Source: an uncultured Sphingomonadaceae bacterium
GTDB taxonomy: Bacteria; Pseudomonadota; Alphaproteobacteria; Sphingomonadales; Sphingomonadaceae
Length of the DNA stretch: 64,000 nucleotides
Assembly (NCBI GenBank): GCA_947493955.1
Contig: CANLSQ010000001.1
Span: 248,001 to 312,000 of the forward strand
Direction: 5' to 3'
A program made the position numbers and the translations under genes. Position 1 is the first letter of the stretch. Each line of letters starts with the position of its first letter. Below, in pieces: positions 54,762 through 63,946 of this stretch. The notes under the pieces were generated by a model. That model made no database searches. It was not told the DNA's origin and was given only the letters and a program-made list of their open reading frames with translations.

Positions 54762-55679
54762 ATGACCCAGATATCTGATACACCGCTGATCATCGAAGTT
54801 TCGCTCAACGGATCGGTTAAGCCGGAGCAAAATCCCAACGTTCCTTACGAAGATGACGATATTGTCGCGCAGGCGGTCGCCTGTATGGAGGCGGGGGCGG
54901 CGCTGGTGCATAATCATACGCGCGATCCGGTCTTTGGCGGCACCGGTGTGATGGATGCGGAAGATTATGCCCGGCCGTGGCGCAAACTACTAGAGCTGCG
55001 CCCTGATGCCATTCTCACCCCGACCATGCCGGGCAAGGAGGGCGTGTCGGTCGAGGAGCGCTATGCCCATATCGAGGCGATGGCGCAGGAAGGCCTGATC
55101 GCGCAGGGCCTGTGTGATCCGGGCAGTTTCAATGTGTCGGTTCCAGGCGAAGATGGTGCCTTTGCGCCAACCAATCTGATCTATCGCAATGACATGCAGG
55201 ACAGCTATTATTATGTCGAAGCGTGCCGGCGACTGAAGCTGGGGATGAGCATTTCAATTTTTGAACCCGGCTTCGTCAAGTTCATCATGTCACTGCAACG
55301 CGCCGGAAAATTGCCGCCAGGTGGGATCATGAAATTCTATTTTGGCGCGGATGATCAACCCTTTGGCCTGCCGCCGACGGCGACCGCACTCGATGCCTAT
55401 CTCGAGATGATCGAAGGCAGCGACCTGCCATGGCTGGTGTCGAGCTTTGGCGATGATTGTGTTGGTTGCGGTCTGGCGGAAGCCGCAATCGTACGCGGCG
55501 GCCATGTGCAAGTCGGGATAGAACCCTATGGCGGTTCGCGCATGCCGAAAAATGTCGATCTGGTGCGTGAAGTCATCGAACTGGCAGAGCGGTTGGGCCG
55601 TCCGATTGCTACGCCACAGCAGGCGGCGAAGATCATGAATTTGCCGACCTATCCGGTGCCGTTTGCGGCGGTACCGTGA
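54762..55679 (+). CDS. BKACE-family (DUF849) beta-keto acid cleavage enzyme
   Basis: BKACE enzymes are zinc-dependent and split beta-keto acids with acetyl-CoA, giving acetoacetate and an acyl-CoA. The 305-residue product has the barrel motifs IIEVSLNGSVKPEQNPNVPY, the metal-binding histidines in AALVHNHTRDP (about 47-57), LTPTMPG, SISIFEPGF, and HVQVGIEPYGGSRMPKNVDLVREV, where ED-type family members usually show GLEDN. That last motif differs (GIEPYGG), so the substrate may be unusual. It is followed after 48 bp by the racemase homologue, which may act on the same compound. Confidence 0.85.
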   Translation: MTQISDTPLIIEVSLNGSVKPEQNPNVPYEDDDIVAQAVACMEAGAALVHNHTRDPVFGGTGVMDAEDYARPWRKLLELRPDAILTPTMPGKEGVSVEERYAHIEAMAQEGLIAQGLCDPGSFNVSVPGEDGAFAPTNLIYRNDMQDSYYYVEACRRLKLGMSISIFEPGFVKFIMSLQRAGKLPPGGIMKFYFGADDQPFGLPPTATALDAYLEMIEGSDLPWLVSSFGDDCVGCGLAEAAIVRGGHVQVGIEPYGGSRMPKNVDLVREVIELAERLGRPIATPQQAAKIMNLPTYPVPFAAVP

Positions 55680-55727
55680 TTATGCCGGGAATTCAGACGT
55701 GAACCATATATTGGAACCAGCATCACA

Positions 55728-56459
55728 ATGAGCGAACCACTGCATATCGGTATATTGGCCCACAGCGCGGAAGGCGCGACACTGTCTTACCGGACAGTGT
55801 GGCAGGAAGGCGTGCGAAAAATGGGCGCGCACGAGCATCCGCGGATCACAATGAGCGGCGGGGCGATGGCACCGACGCTTGATCTTTGGGAGCGCGGCGA
55901 TCTCACGGCGCTGCGGCAGATTTTCTATGAAGATGTTGAGCGGTTGGCCGGGGCGGGGGCGGATTTCTTTATCCTACCTGACAATACAGCGCATATTGCA
56001 CTAGAACAGCCAGACCCGGATTTCTCTATCCCGGGCCTCCACATCGCCGAGGTTGTCGCAGCACAGGCCGAGGCGGACGGGCGGCGGCATATTGGCGTGC
56101 TCGGCACCAATTGGACGATGGATGGCCCGGTGTACAAGGGCGCACTGGCTCGCAGATCGCTCGAGCGCTCCATCCCGGCTACCAAGGACCGCGAGATTAT
56201 TCACAACGCGATTTTCAACGAACTTTGCCTCGGCGATTTCCGTCCGGAGACCCGCGCGGAGTTTATTCGGATCATTGGTGATCTGAAACAAACGAGCTGC
56301 GACGCTGTCGCACTCGTCTGTACGGAAATCCCGCTTCTAATTACGGACGAAGTGTCGCCACTGCCAATATTGGATAGCACGCGGCTGCAGGCCAAGGCGG
56401 CGGTGGCGGTGGCGCTGGGCGAGCTTCCGATGCCAACTTGGCGGGGTGGAGCGGTTTGA
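55728..56459 (+). CDS. Aspartate/glutamate racemase family protein with one catalytic Cys replaced
   Basis: Members use two cysteines to exchange the alpha proton of Asp, Glu or hydantoins. The 243-residue sequence has the family fold marks GILAHSAEGATLSYRTV and the second catalytic motif LVCTEIPLL (Cys198). The first motif, usually PCNTAH, reads LPDNTAHI, with Asp85 in place of Cys. EcL-DER-type relatives also lack one Cys (Thr instead) and act in only one direction. The protein may therefore be stereospecific or have another reaction. It is co-directional with the BKACE gene. Confidence 0.85.
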   Translation: MSEPLHIGILAHSAEGATLSYRTVWQEGVRKMGAHEHPRITMSGGAMAPTLDLWERGDLTALRQIFYEDVERLAGAGADFFILPDNTAHIALEQPDPDFSIPGLHIAEVVAAQAEADGRRHIGVLGTNWTMDGPVYKGALARRSLERSIPATKDREIIHNAIFNELCLGDFRPETRAEFIRIIGDLKQTSCDAVALVCTEIPLLITDEVSPLPILDSTRLQAKAAVAVALGELPMPTWRGGAV

Positions 56460-56559
56460 GTTCACTTTTCCGCTTTGCGCCGAAAGTGGAGATTTGTTTG
56501 TCGACGTCCGTCCGGTTGATGACGAAAAGACGCAGTTCTCGATCTATAGCTATGGCCGT

Positions 56560-59277
56560 TTAACCGCTATTTCTTAAAGCCGTTGCAATAGCATTGAGCG
56601 ACAATTGTATCCCTTCACCAATACGCGGATCATCTTCACCAGCACGAAGGCGTTTCATGAGTTCAATCTGCAGGTGGTTAAGCGGTTCGATATAGGGCAA
56701 GCGTAGTTCGATGCTGTTGAACAGGGATGGGTTTTTCGCCAGCAAATGAGGCTGGTCAGTTATCTCCAGCAATATATCACGGGTTTGTTCCCAGCTTGAC
56801 CGGATGCGATTGAAATAGCCCTCGCGCATGGATTTGTCTTCAACCAGTTCGGCGTAACGTGCCGCGATACCCATGTCGGATTTGGCGAGAACCATTTCCA
56901 TATTGGACAGGCTCGCCTGAAAAAATGGCCAGCTTTGCGCCATTTCTTTTAGCTTTTTGACATCGTCAAAGGCATTCAGCGCCTGTCCGACACCAAACCA
57001 GCCTGGCAGCATCACGCGGGCTTGTGCCCAGCTGAAAACCCAGGGAATGGCCCGCAAATCCTCTATCTTGTCGCTTTTCGTTCGACTGGCGGGGCGCGAT
57101 CCTATTTTGAGTTTCGCAATTTCAGTGAGCGGTGTCATCTGGCGAAAGAAGGTTCGGAAACTGTCATTGCCGTAAACCAGATCACGATATTCGGTGAAGG
57201 CGGCCCGCGAAATCTCGTTCATCGCATCGGCAAAGCCGGTTTGGACTTTTTGGTCCGAAGGATCTGGTTCTAGCGAGCGGAGCAAGACCGCCGAAGTCAT
57301 GGCTTCCAGATTGGTCTCTGCGACGCCCATCGTACCATATTTGGCGGCAATAACTTCTCCTTGTTCGGTAATACGGATGCGACCATCGACCGTACCTTTC
57401 GGCTGCGCCTTAATCGCGCCAAAGGCTGAGCCGCCGCCACGTCCAACAGCGCCGCCACGGCCATGAAAAAGCTGCATCTTCACGCCAGCATTCTCGAAAA
57501 CGGGGGTTAGGGCCTGACTGGCTTTGAACAGACTCCAGGTAGAGGTCAAATACCCGCCATCCTTGTTGCTGTCGGAATAGCCGATCATCACTTCCTGTGC
57601 ACCTCTTGCGCGAGTGAGAGCATGCATTTCCGGGAGGGCAAAAAAGTCGGTCATGACCTGCGGCGCGTTTTCCAGATCGGCTACAGTCTCAAATAACGGC
57701 ACAGCCATGATGGGGCAGGTGGGTGCCGCCTTTTCATCCTCAGGTGCTCGGTAAAGGCCGGCCTCCATAAGCAGAACATAGACTTCCAGAATGTCGGATA
57801 CGGTTTCGCCGTTGCTGATGTTGTAATTGACAATGACTTCCGGGCCATATTGATCATGGGCTTCGGCGGCCGCGCGTAAAATGGAAAGTTCCTTGGCCGT
57901 ATCTTCGCTATAGTTGATCCATGGGCTTACCAAAGGCCGGTTGTTTGCAAGTTCCTGCCTCAGTATGTCGACGCGCTTGTCTTCGTCCAGTGAGAGATAG
58001 TCGGCCTCAACGCCGGCTTCGGCCAGCAATTCAGCAACCACTCGCTCATGAATGCGACTATTCTGCCGCATGTCGAGTGTGGCGAGGTGAAAACCGAATA
58101 GCTCCACGGTTCTGATCAGGCGCCCCAATGCACCTGATGTAGCAAACACGCCTTTGCCACGTGAGCGCAGGCCATGAGCCAGTGTGACAAGATCCTCGCG
58201 CAATTGCTGGGGATTGTCATAAGGTTTGGCGACTATGGATGATGGGCGCCCGGGAACATGACCGCAGAGTTTCAGATGAGTGGCGGACAGACGGGCATAG
58301 ATACCGGACAGCGCTCGGCGATAGGGTTCGTCCTTGCGACTTGGCGCATCATCACCACTAGCCTCGGCGAGGGTGATTACTTCATCTGGCACATCTGCCA
58401 GTTCTGTTGAAATGCTGAGTTCTGCGCCCATGGCGTGGATGCGCGCAAGATAGTAGCCGATAACCGTTTCTGCGGCGCGCGATAAAGCCTCGCGCATGGC
58501 ATCGGCGTCGACAAAGGGATTACCATCGCGGTCGCCGCCGATCCAGCTGCCGAGCTTCAGGAAATTGGGAAGACGGGCGCCCAGCACCTTTTCCCATTTG
58601 CCATAAAGTTTGGGTAGTACAGGAAGGAAAACATCCCGCATGTAGCTTTGCGAGATCTGTACCTCGTCGGTTACAAACAGGCGTTCGCGACGAAGTGGCC
58701 GGGTTTGCCAAAGCAATGCGATTTGCCGCATGATCGCTTCATTGAGTACGTCGCCTTCGGGTGTATTGTCGGCCCCGGCATCTTTCATCAGCAACAACTC
58801 TGCAATTCTTGCCTTGTGGTCGATCATGCTCTTGCGCCGCACCTCTGTGGGGTGAGCGGTCAGCACGGGAGCAATCAAAGCGTCGTCAAGCAGTGCTAGT
58901 ATCGCCTTTTCGTCCACACCTTCATTGGCCAATTTTTTGACTGCTTCGGCAACGCTCGCACCTTCTTCTGCCGCAACGCCCTGGCGATCCTCGGCAAGAT
59001 TGGCGAGCAGCGAAAAGAGCATGAAGCCCCGGACAAAGGCAGTGGTTTCATCAAGCGACAGTGCATCTAAGCCAGGATCAATCGCGTCTGCATCTGCCAG
59101 TCCGCGATGCCGGTCAACACTGGTCGAGCGGATATATTCGGTACGGCGGTAGAGTTCCTCGCCACCATAGGAACGGATCACATCGCCCAGCAATTTGCCG
59201 AGATATTTAATGTCAGGGTTTTGGCGAACAACCAATGACGGTGTTGCCGATGTATCTTTGGGGAGGGTATCGGTCAT
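56560..59277 (-). CDS. ppc: Phosphoenolpyruvate carboxylase
   Basis: PEPC adds bicarbonate to phosphoenolpyruvate, replenishing oxaloacetate. The 905-residue product has the catalytic histidine in VLTAHPTEVRR, FLKLGSWIGGDRDGNPFV, VMIGYSDSNKDGGYL with the active lysine, the flexible loop QLFHGRGGAVGRGGGS with catalytic arginine, and the C-terminal end ALRNSG (usually RNTG). I chose ATG 59277; GTG 59292 would add five residues. A bidirectional-looking hairpin at 59403-59434 separates it from the flotillin gene. Confidence 0.96.
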   Translation of the reverse strand: MTDTLPKDTSATPSLVVRQNPDIKYLGKLLGDVIRSYGGEELYRRTEYIRSTSVDRHRGLADADAIDPGLDALSLDETTAFVRGFMLFSLLANLAEDRQGVAAEEGASVAEAVKKLANEGVDEKAILALLDDALIAPVLTAHPTEVRRKSMIDHKARIAELLLMKDAGADNTPEGDVLNEAIMRQIALLWQTRPLRRERLFVTDEVQISQSYMRDVFLPVLPKLYGKWEKVLGARLPNFLKLGSWIGGDRDGNPFVDADAMREALSRAAETVIGYYLARIHAMGAELSISTELADVPDEVITLAEASGDDAPSRKDEPYRRALSGIYARLSATHLKLCGHVPGRPSSIVAKPYDNPQQLREDLVTLAHGLRSRGKGVFATSGALGRLIRTVELFGFHLATLDMRQNSRIHERVVAELLAEAGVEADYLSLDEDKRVDILRQELANNRPLVSPWINYSEDTAKELSILRAAAEAHDQYGPEVIVNYNISNGETVSDILEVYVLLMEAGLYRAPEDEKAAPTCPIMAVPLFETVADLENAPQVMTDFFALPEMHALTRARGAQEVMIGYSDSNKDGGYLTSTWSLFKASQALTPVFENAGVKMQLFHGRGGAVGRGGGSAFGAIKAQPKGTVDGRIRITEQGEVIAAKYGTMGVAETNLEAMTSAVLLRSLEPDPSDQKVQTGFADAMNEISRAAFTEYRDLVYGNDSFRTFFRQMTPLTEIAKLKIGSRPASRTKSDKIEDLRAIPWVFSWAQARVMLPGWFGVGQALNAFDDVKKLKEMAQSWPFFQASLSNMEMVLAKSDMGIAARYAELVEDKSMREGYFNRIRSSWEQTRDILLEITDQPHLLAKNPSLFNSIELRLPYIEPLNHLQIELMKRLRAGEDDPRIGEGIQLSLNAIATALRNSG

Positions 59278-59402
59278 GCCGCTTTGCTGCACTGCAGCGC
59301 AGGCAGGGTCAAGAAAATCCTGATGATCGTAAAAATCGAAACTATCTCAGCTGATTTAGATTTCTTCACCAAGGTTATCGGAAGAACGTTGACGCAAACA
59401 GA

Positions 59403-59434
59403 AAAGGCCCGCCCTTTTTCGAGGACGGGCCTTT
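59403..59434 (-). terminator. Intrinsic terminator of the flotillin gene
   Basis: AAAGGCCCG (59403-59411) and CGGGCCTTT (59426-59434) form a perfect 9-bp GC-rich stem, which can extend inward with one mismatch. On the minus strand the stem is followed by a short T-run. It lies 17 bp after the flotillin stop and before ppc, so it should end the yqiJ-yqiK transcript. Confidence 0.75.
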
Positions 59435-59450
59435 GGCGGCATATGTTCAA

Positions 59451-61265
59451 TCAGCTTGGACTTTTTCCATCCTTTTGCTCTGACCAAGGACCTTTCTGTT
59501 TTTCAGCCTTCGCTGGAACAGGAGCAGTAGCCGCGGGTTCCGCTATTTTCTTCGATTGGGCTTTGACTGGTGTCGCCGCCACTTTCGGTTTCGGCTTTGC
59601 CTGCGCTTCAAGCGGAGCTGTTTCAGTTTCGGTCGCACCACCGATTAGGCTGTCCAGTGATGACCCGTCCAGGCCAAGCTCTTTCATCAGCCCGTCAATG
59701 ACCGGTGCTTGTGCGCGGTAGGATAAAGCAGCGGCGACAGCGTCGGTAGCAAGATTGCCGCCTCCACCACCATTGGCGCCTCCGCCATTGCCAGAGCCGT
59801 TTCCGCCTCCGCCATTTTGGGTGATGCCGTCGACCTGAACGATCTTGATGGAGTCGATGGCTTCCATAGGCTTCGCTGATTCCTTCACCACTTCAGGCAA
59901 TACGTTGAGCAGCGCCAATTTGGTCTGCAGCGATATCTGATCGGATGACAGGATATTGGCTGCCTCGTTCACCGCGCGTTGACCAGCGGCCTCTACTTCA
60001 AAGCGGACGCGAGATGCTTCGGCGCGCAATTTTTCCGCCTCTGCTTCGCCCTCTGCGTCCAGTCGGATCGCGGCCGCGCGGTTTGAAGCGGCTTCTTTTT
60101 CGGCCTCTGCTTGCACCTTGACACCAATGGCTTCGCGTTCTGCCTGTTTTGATGCCTCGATCAGTTCAATGCGCTTATCGCGGTCAGCAACCTCGGTTTC
60201 TCTTGAGGTTGTGACTTGCTCTTCGGCTGCCACTGCTTTGGCGCGCGCTTCATCGGCTTCTGCCTTGGCCTGACTTTCTTCGCGACTTTTGTTCTGGATA
60301 GCGATTTGCTGTTCTTGCCGGGCAATTTCAATCGCTTGCTCTTGGGCGATTGAGGCTTCCTTGACGGCGCGATCGGCTTCAATCTGCGTGGAATCGATCT
60401 TTTGTTTCGCGGTAATCCGCGCTTCTTCAGCTTCTCGATTGCGAACAGCTTGCTCACTCGCAACCTCAGAGGCCTGTTCGGCACGCCGCATCTCGACTTC
60501 ACGTTCTTGTTCGAGCCGCGCAAATTCATTGTCCCGTTCGATGGTGAAGCTGCGTTGATCCGCTTCCAGGTTTTTGCTCTCAATTTGAACACGTGTATCT
60601 TGTTCAATGTCGTTTCGTGCTTTCTTACGCAGTTCAATTTGCTCCGTAAGTTTGGTCAGACCTTCGGCATCAAAGGCGTTATTGGCGTTGAAATGCTCAA
60701 TACTGGTCTGATCCAAACCGGTTAGTGATACGGATTCCAGTTCGAGACCGTTCATCGCCAGATCGGCAGAGCTGGCTTGCTGCACTTTCTGGACAAAGTC
60801 CGCGCGCTGCTCATGCAGCTCGTTCATTGTCATGCCCGCAGCAACCGAGCGCAGCGCATCGACAAATTTACCTTCGACCAGGTCCTTTAGCGCCTCGGGC
60901 TGCATAGTGCGCAGGCCCAAAGTCTGTGCGGCCATAGCCAATGATCCGGCATCCGGGCGCACGCGGACATAAAATTCCGCCTTCACATCAATCCGCAAGC
61001 GATCGAGGGTGATCAGCGCATCAACATTATTGCGCTCCACTGCCAGCCGCACTGTGTTCATGTTAACCGGCATGGTTTCATGCAAGACCGGCAGCACCAT
61101 GGCACCGCCGTTCATCACAACCTTTTCGCCGCCAAGTCCGGTCCGAACGAAGGCAATTTCTTTGGTTGCGCGTTTATAGAGCCGAGTGATGATCAACCCG
61201 AAGATGAGCAGGGTGATAAAAATAACGCCGGCATAGACGGCGAGGGAAACGAGATTCTCAGTCAT
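59451..61265 (-). CDS. yqiK: Flotillin family protein (YqiK-like)
   Basis: Flotillins scaffold membrane microdomains. The 604-residue protein has one N-terminal membrane helix (about 8-28), an SPFH/band 7 domain (about 30-190, with VMNGGAMVLPVLHETMPVNMNTVRLAVERN), a very long charged coiled coil (about 210-440, EEARITAKQKIDSTQIEADRA type), a Gly/Asn-rich linker (about 487-506) and an Ala/Pro/Lys-rich tail. The order helix-SPFH-coil matches E. coli YqiK. The OB-fold membrane protein gene upstream matches YqiJ, and the two are co-directional with a 102-bp gap. Confidence 0.92.
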   Translation of the reverse strand: MTENLVSLAVYAGVIFITLLIFGLIITRLYKRATKEIAFVRTGLGGEKVVMNGGAMVLPVLHETMPVNMNTVRLAVERNNVDALITLDRLRIDVKAEFYVRVRPDAGSLAMAAQTLGLRTMQPEALKDLVEGKFVDALRSVAAGMTMNELHEQRADFVQKVQQASSADLAMNGLELESVSLTGLDQTSIEHFNANNAFDAEGLTKLTEQIELRKKARNDIEQDTRVQIESKNLEADQRSFTIERDNEFARLEQEREVEMRRAEQASEVASEQAVRNREAEEARITAKQKIDSTQIEADRAVKEASIAQEQAIEIARQEQQIAIQNKSREESQAKAEADEARAKAVAAEEQVTTSRETEVADRDKRIELIEASKQAEREAIGVKVQAEAEKEAASNRAAAIRLDAEGEAEAEKLRAEASRVRFEVEAAGQRAVNEAANILSSDQISLQTKLALLNVLPEVVKESAKPMEAIDSIKIVQVDGITQNGGGGNGSGNGGGANGGGGGNLATDAVAAALSYRAQAPVIDGLMKELGLDGSSLDSLIGGATETETAPLEAQAKPKPKVAATPVKAQSKKIAEPAATAPVPAKAEKQKGPWSEQKDGKSPS

Positions 61266-61367
61266 ATTTTTCTTTCTATTTTGGGGCGCAGCGCGCTGAA
61301 CAAGCTAGAGGGCAATCTAGCGGATATTGCGCTAACACCGTTTTCAGTTTGAATATTTAGTTCGGGT

Positions 61368-62009
61368 TCATTCCAGAAACTTGACGGTATCAGGCGAGAT
61401 GATTTTGAATGTACCTTCCTCCCGGCGAACGAGCAGAACCTCTTCCGCCTGGCGAAAAATCTCGCCTTCGTTGGCTGGCTCGACCATCACGAAATGGCCG
61501 TGGCCGTGTGAGTCGATCACCTTTGCGCGAGCTGGCGAACCAGTCTCTGCCTTGCCAATCTCGATTTTCCCGCGTCGTCCGACCAACATTTCAATGTCGA
61601 TTGCGGTGGTTTCATCGCTGGGAATGACCCGCGACAAGGGACGCGCCAACAAGCCGGTTAGCGGTAAGGAAACGGCAGCCGCCGCTGGAACGGCGAGCCA
61701 TGGCGTTAGAAGCCATCCGAACAGATTGCTGTAAAATTCCTGACCCGCCAGTCCGATAATACCGAACAGGGCCAGAAAAAGCACAAGCAGCATGAGAAAT
61801 GGCAGACGACCAAATCCCAATAAGGAGAGCAGACCTTGGCCAGCGCCGTCAGCGCCAGCTTCGGCAATATCAGCGTCGGGATCCATGTCGGTGCCGAAAT
61901 CCGGCCCAAAGTCGCTTAATCCAACAAGCTGTAATAATCCGATGGCAAACATGAGAAGGATGGCGGCGCTAAAAAAGATATTCTCATCCGCCAACCAAAA
62001 TTCTATCAC
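61368..62009 (-). CDS. yqiJ: YqiJ-like OB-fold inner-membrane protein
   Basis: The 213 residues have an N-terminal membrane helix, an acidic loop (DPDADIAEAGADGAG, about 42-56), two more hydrophobic segments (about 66-90 and 98-120) and a C-terminal soluble OB/NfeD-like domain (about 138-213, VGRRGKIEIGKAETGSPARAKVIDSHGHGHFVMVEPA). YqiJ-type proteins partner with YqiK flotillins in membrane microdomains or stress response. It lies just upstream of yqiK; the pair is probably one operon ending at the terminator at 59403-59434. Confidence 0.86.
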   Translation of the reverse strand: MIEFWLADENIFFSAAILLMFAIGLLQLVGLSDFGPDFGTDMDPDADIAEAGADGAGQGLLSLLGFGRLPFLMLLVLFLALFGIIGLAGQEFYSNLFGWLLTPWLAVPAAAAVSLPLTGLLARPLSRVIPSDETTAIDIEMLVGRRGKIEIGKAETGSPARAKVIDSHGHGHFVMVEPANEGEIFRQAEEVLLVRREEGTFKIISPDTVKFLE

Positions 62010-62140
62010 GCAAAACCTCTCCTGTACATGAATATAGGATGAATAAGCTGGATTTCAAGATGTCAGTCCTGAAATTCTGTCGAGATATCAGTAGAAATTG
62101 GAATTCGAGAGGGAATTCCTCTTAAGAACCTAGAAATTTT

Positions 62141-62707
62141 TCACCCTTCTAGTTCAATATCCCAGTATAACCAGTCATGCCATGTATCGTGGAGGAAGTT
62201 CGGCGGGAAGGCGCGTCCATGTTCCTGCAACTGCCAATTGGTCGGTTTGATCGGCCTGTTGGAAAGCTGCATGTGTGCCTCTTTCGGCGTTCGGCCACCT
62301 TTTTTCAGGTTGCAGGGCAGGCAGGCAGTAGCAACATTTTCCCATGTGGTACGGCCTTTCTGGCGACGCGGAATGACATGGTCGAACGTCAGATTGTCGA
62401 GGCTGCCACAATATTGGCACATGAACTTGTCGCGCAGAAACAGGTTAAACCGGGTAAATGCGGGATATTCAGAAGGTTTCACATAGTTTTTCAGCGCAAT
62501 TACCGACGGGATTTTCATGTCGAGATTGGGGCTATGGACTTCGCGTTCATAGCTGGAAACAATGTTTACCCGGTCCAGGAAAACCGCTTTGATTGCGGTT
62601 TGCCAAGGCCATAAGCTTAAGGGATAATAGGATAGCGGCGTATAGTCAGCGTTCAACACCAGTGACGGACAACTTTCGGGATGCCGCAACAGGTCGGGAT
62701 GATACAT
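62141..62707 (-). CDS. HNH endonuclease family protein
   Basis: The 188-residue protein has an N-terminal SLVLNADYTPLSYYPLSLWPWQTAIKAVFLDRVNIV segment and a C-terminal HNH domain: zinc-binding CQYCG (about 95-99), DHVIPRRQKGRTTWENVATACLPCNLKKGGRTP, with the second zinc pair in CLPCN. This chromosomal HNH type is widespread in alphaproteobacteria and its cellular role is unclear to me. GGGAG lies about 9 bases before the ATG. It diverges from gluQ and is not next to a restriction or mobile gene. Confidence 0.9.
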   Translation of the reverse strand: MYHPDLLRHPESCPSLVLNADYTPLSYYPLSLWPWQTAIKAVFLDRVNIVSSYEREVHSPNLDMKIPSVIALKNYVKPSEYPAFTRFNLFLRDKFMCQYCGSLDNLTFDHVIPRRQKGRTTWENVATACLPCNLKKGGRTPKEAHMQLSNRPIKPTNWQLQEHGRAFPPNFLHDTWHDWLYWDIELEG

Positions 62708-62804
62708 AGTCTAACTACTCCCTTAGTCTTTGACTGACTGCTCTTTATCCGCAAGAACATGACATGGTCATTACAACTGACATGCAAAGAACATTATCTG
62801 CCCT

Positions 62805-63695
62805 ATGACGTCAAGAGGGGATATTGGCCAAGATGTTGTGGTGCGCTTTGCGCCAAGCCCCAACGGATTGTTGCATTTGGGGCATGCTTATGCAGCCTGT
62901 GTCGCCCATGATTATGCGCGAGAGAGGGGTGGGAAGTTACTGTTACGGATCGAAGATATAGATATTGGGCGCAGCAAGCCCGAATTTATTGACGCGATTT
63001 TTGCTGATCTGCGATGGCTGGGTCTCGATTGGGATGGAGATGCAGTTTTCCAATCTCAGCGGCTCCAGAGTTACGCTAACGCGGCCAAACAGCTGAAGAA
63101 AAAGGGAGTTCTCTACCCTTGTTTTTGTACGCGATCATCCATGCGCGCTATCCAGGAAAAAGAAGGATTGGAGGAGGGGCCGGATGGCCCGATTTATCCC
63201 GGGACTTGTCGGGGTCTCGACAAGGGTGAGGTTGCCGAAAGACTTAAAAGGGAACCGCATAGTTGGCGGCTTGATGTTAAAAAGGCGACCGATATGGTTG
63301 GTGATATAGGCTGGCATGACAAGCATCGCGGGGATCAGATTGCTGATCCTGTGGCACTGGGAGACGTTGTATTGATACCCAAAGATACGCCCGTCAGCTA
63401 TCATTTGGCTGTGACATTGGATGATGCGCGCGACGGGATCACCCATGTCGTACGCGGGGAGGATCTATTTGCCTCGACCCATATACACAGACTGCTGCAG
63501 GCCCTGCTGGATTTACCCGTTCCCCGCTATGTCCATCATCCGGTTTTGCTTGATGAAACAGGGGTAAAGCTGTCGAAAAGCCTAGGCTCTGCATCTTTGG
63601 CCGTATTGCGAGAAGCAGGCACGGATGGCTATATGTTAGCCAATAAATTACGAAAAAACATTTTCCCGGTTGGAATAACTTTATCAAAGGGGTAA
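62805..63695 (+). CDS. gluQ: Glutamyl-queuosine tRNA(Asp) synthetase
   Basis: GluQRS attaches glutamate to queuosine at the wobble position of tRNA(Asp). It is a shortened glutamyl-tRNA synthetase without an anticodon-binding domain; the 296-residue length fits. It has RFAPSPNGLLHLGHAYAA with the HIGH-type motif (HLGH), LLRIEDIDIGRSKPEFIDAI, a zinc site made of CFC plus the Tyr/Cys of IYPGTCRG, VVRGEDLFASTHIHRLLQ and the KMSKS-type KLSKS motif. It is followed 9 bp later by the HIG1 gene. Confidence 0.94.
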   Translation: MTSRGDIGQDVVVRFAPSPNGLLHLGHAYAACVAHDYARERGGKLLLRIEDIDIGRSKPEFIDAIFADLRWLGLDWDGDAVFQSQRLQSYANAAKQLKKKGVLYPCFCTRSSMRAIQEKEGLEEGPDGPIYPGTCRGLDKGEVAERLKREPHSWRLDVKKATDMVGDIGWHDKHRGDQIADPVALGDVVLIPKDTPVSYHLAVTLDDARDGITHVVRGEDLFASTHIHRLLQALLDLPVPRYVHHPVLLDETGVKLSKSLGSASLAVLREAGTDGYMLANKLRKNIFPVGITLSKG

Positions 63696-63704
63696 TCAGA
63701 GAAT

Positions 63705-63935
63705 ATGAGTTATGTACTTATCCTACTAATTTTGTTGTCAGCTGGCGCCGTTGTCTACGCTTTGGTCCGCGGTTTGATTGCTTTCGTCAATATGGAGCCG
63801 GAAGACGTTGATGCTGATGGCGTGACGGCTTCGCACAAAAAACAGAATGAAATGATGTTCGCTCGGGTGAAATATCAGGCAATCGCAGTCATATTGGTTG
63901 CGCTGCTATTGTTGCTTGCCGGCGGTCAAAGCTAA
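63705..63935 (+). CDS. Twin-transmembrane HIG1-domain protein
   Basis: The 76-residue protein has two hydrophobic helices (about 3-27 and 55-73) joined by a charged loop (NMEPEDVDADGVTASHKKQNEMMFARVKYQAIAV). The loop shape NEMMFARVKYQ with a following helix matches the hypoxia-induced (HIG1) domain found in many alphaproteobacteria, where relatives associate with terminal oxidases. It sits between gluQ (9 bp) and the adenosyltransferase gene (11 bp), so the three are probably one transcript. Confidence 0.85.
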   Translation: MSYVLILLILLSAGAVVYALVRGLIAFVNMEPEDVDADGVTASHKKQNEMMFARVKYQAIAVILVALLLLLAGGQS

Positions 63936-63946
63936 GACCAGCCTTT

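Noticed and set aside
62141-62707. HNH nuclease as part of a defence or mobile element
   Set aside because: Base composition matches its neighbours, no methylase or mobile gene is adjacent, and this HNH type is a common chromosomal gene.
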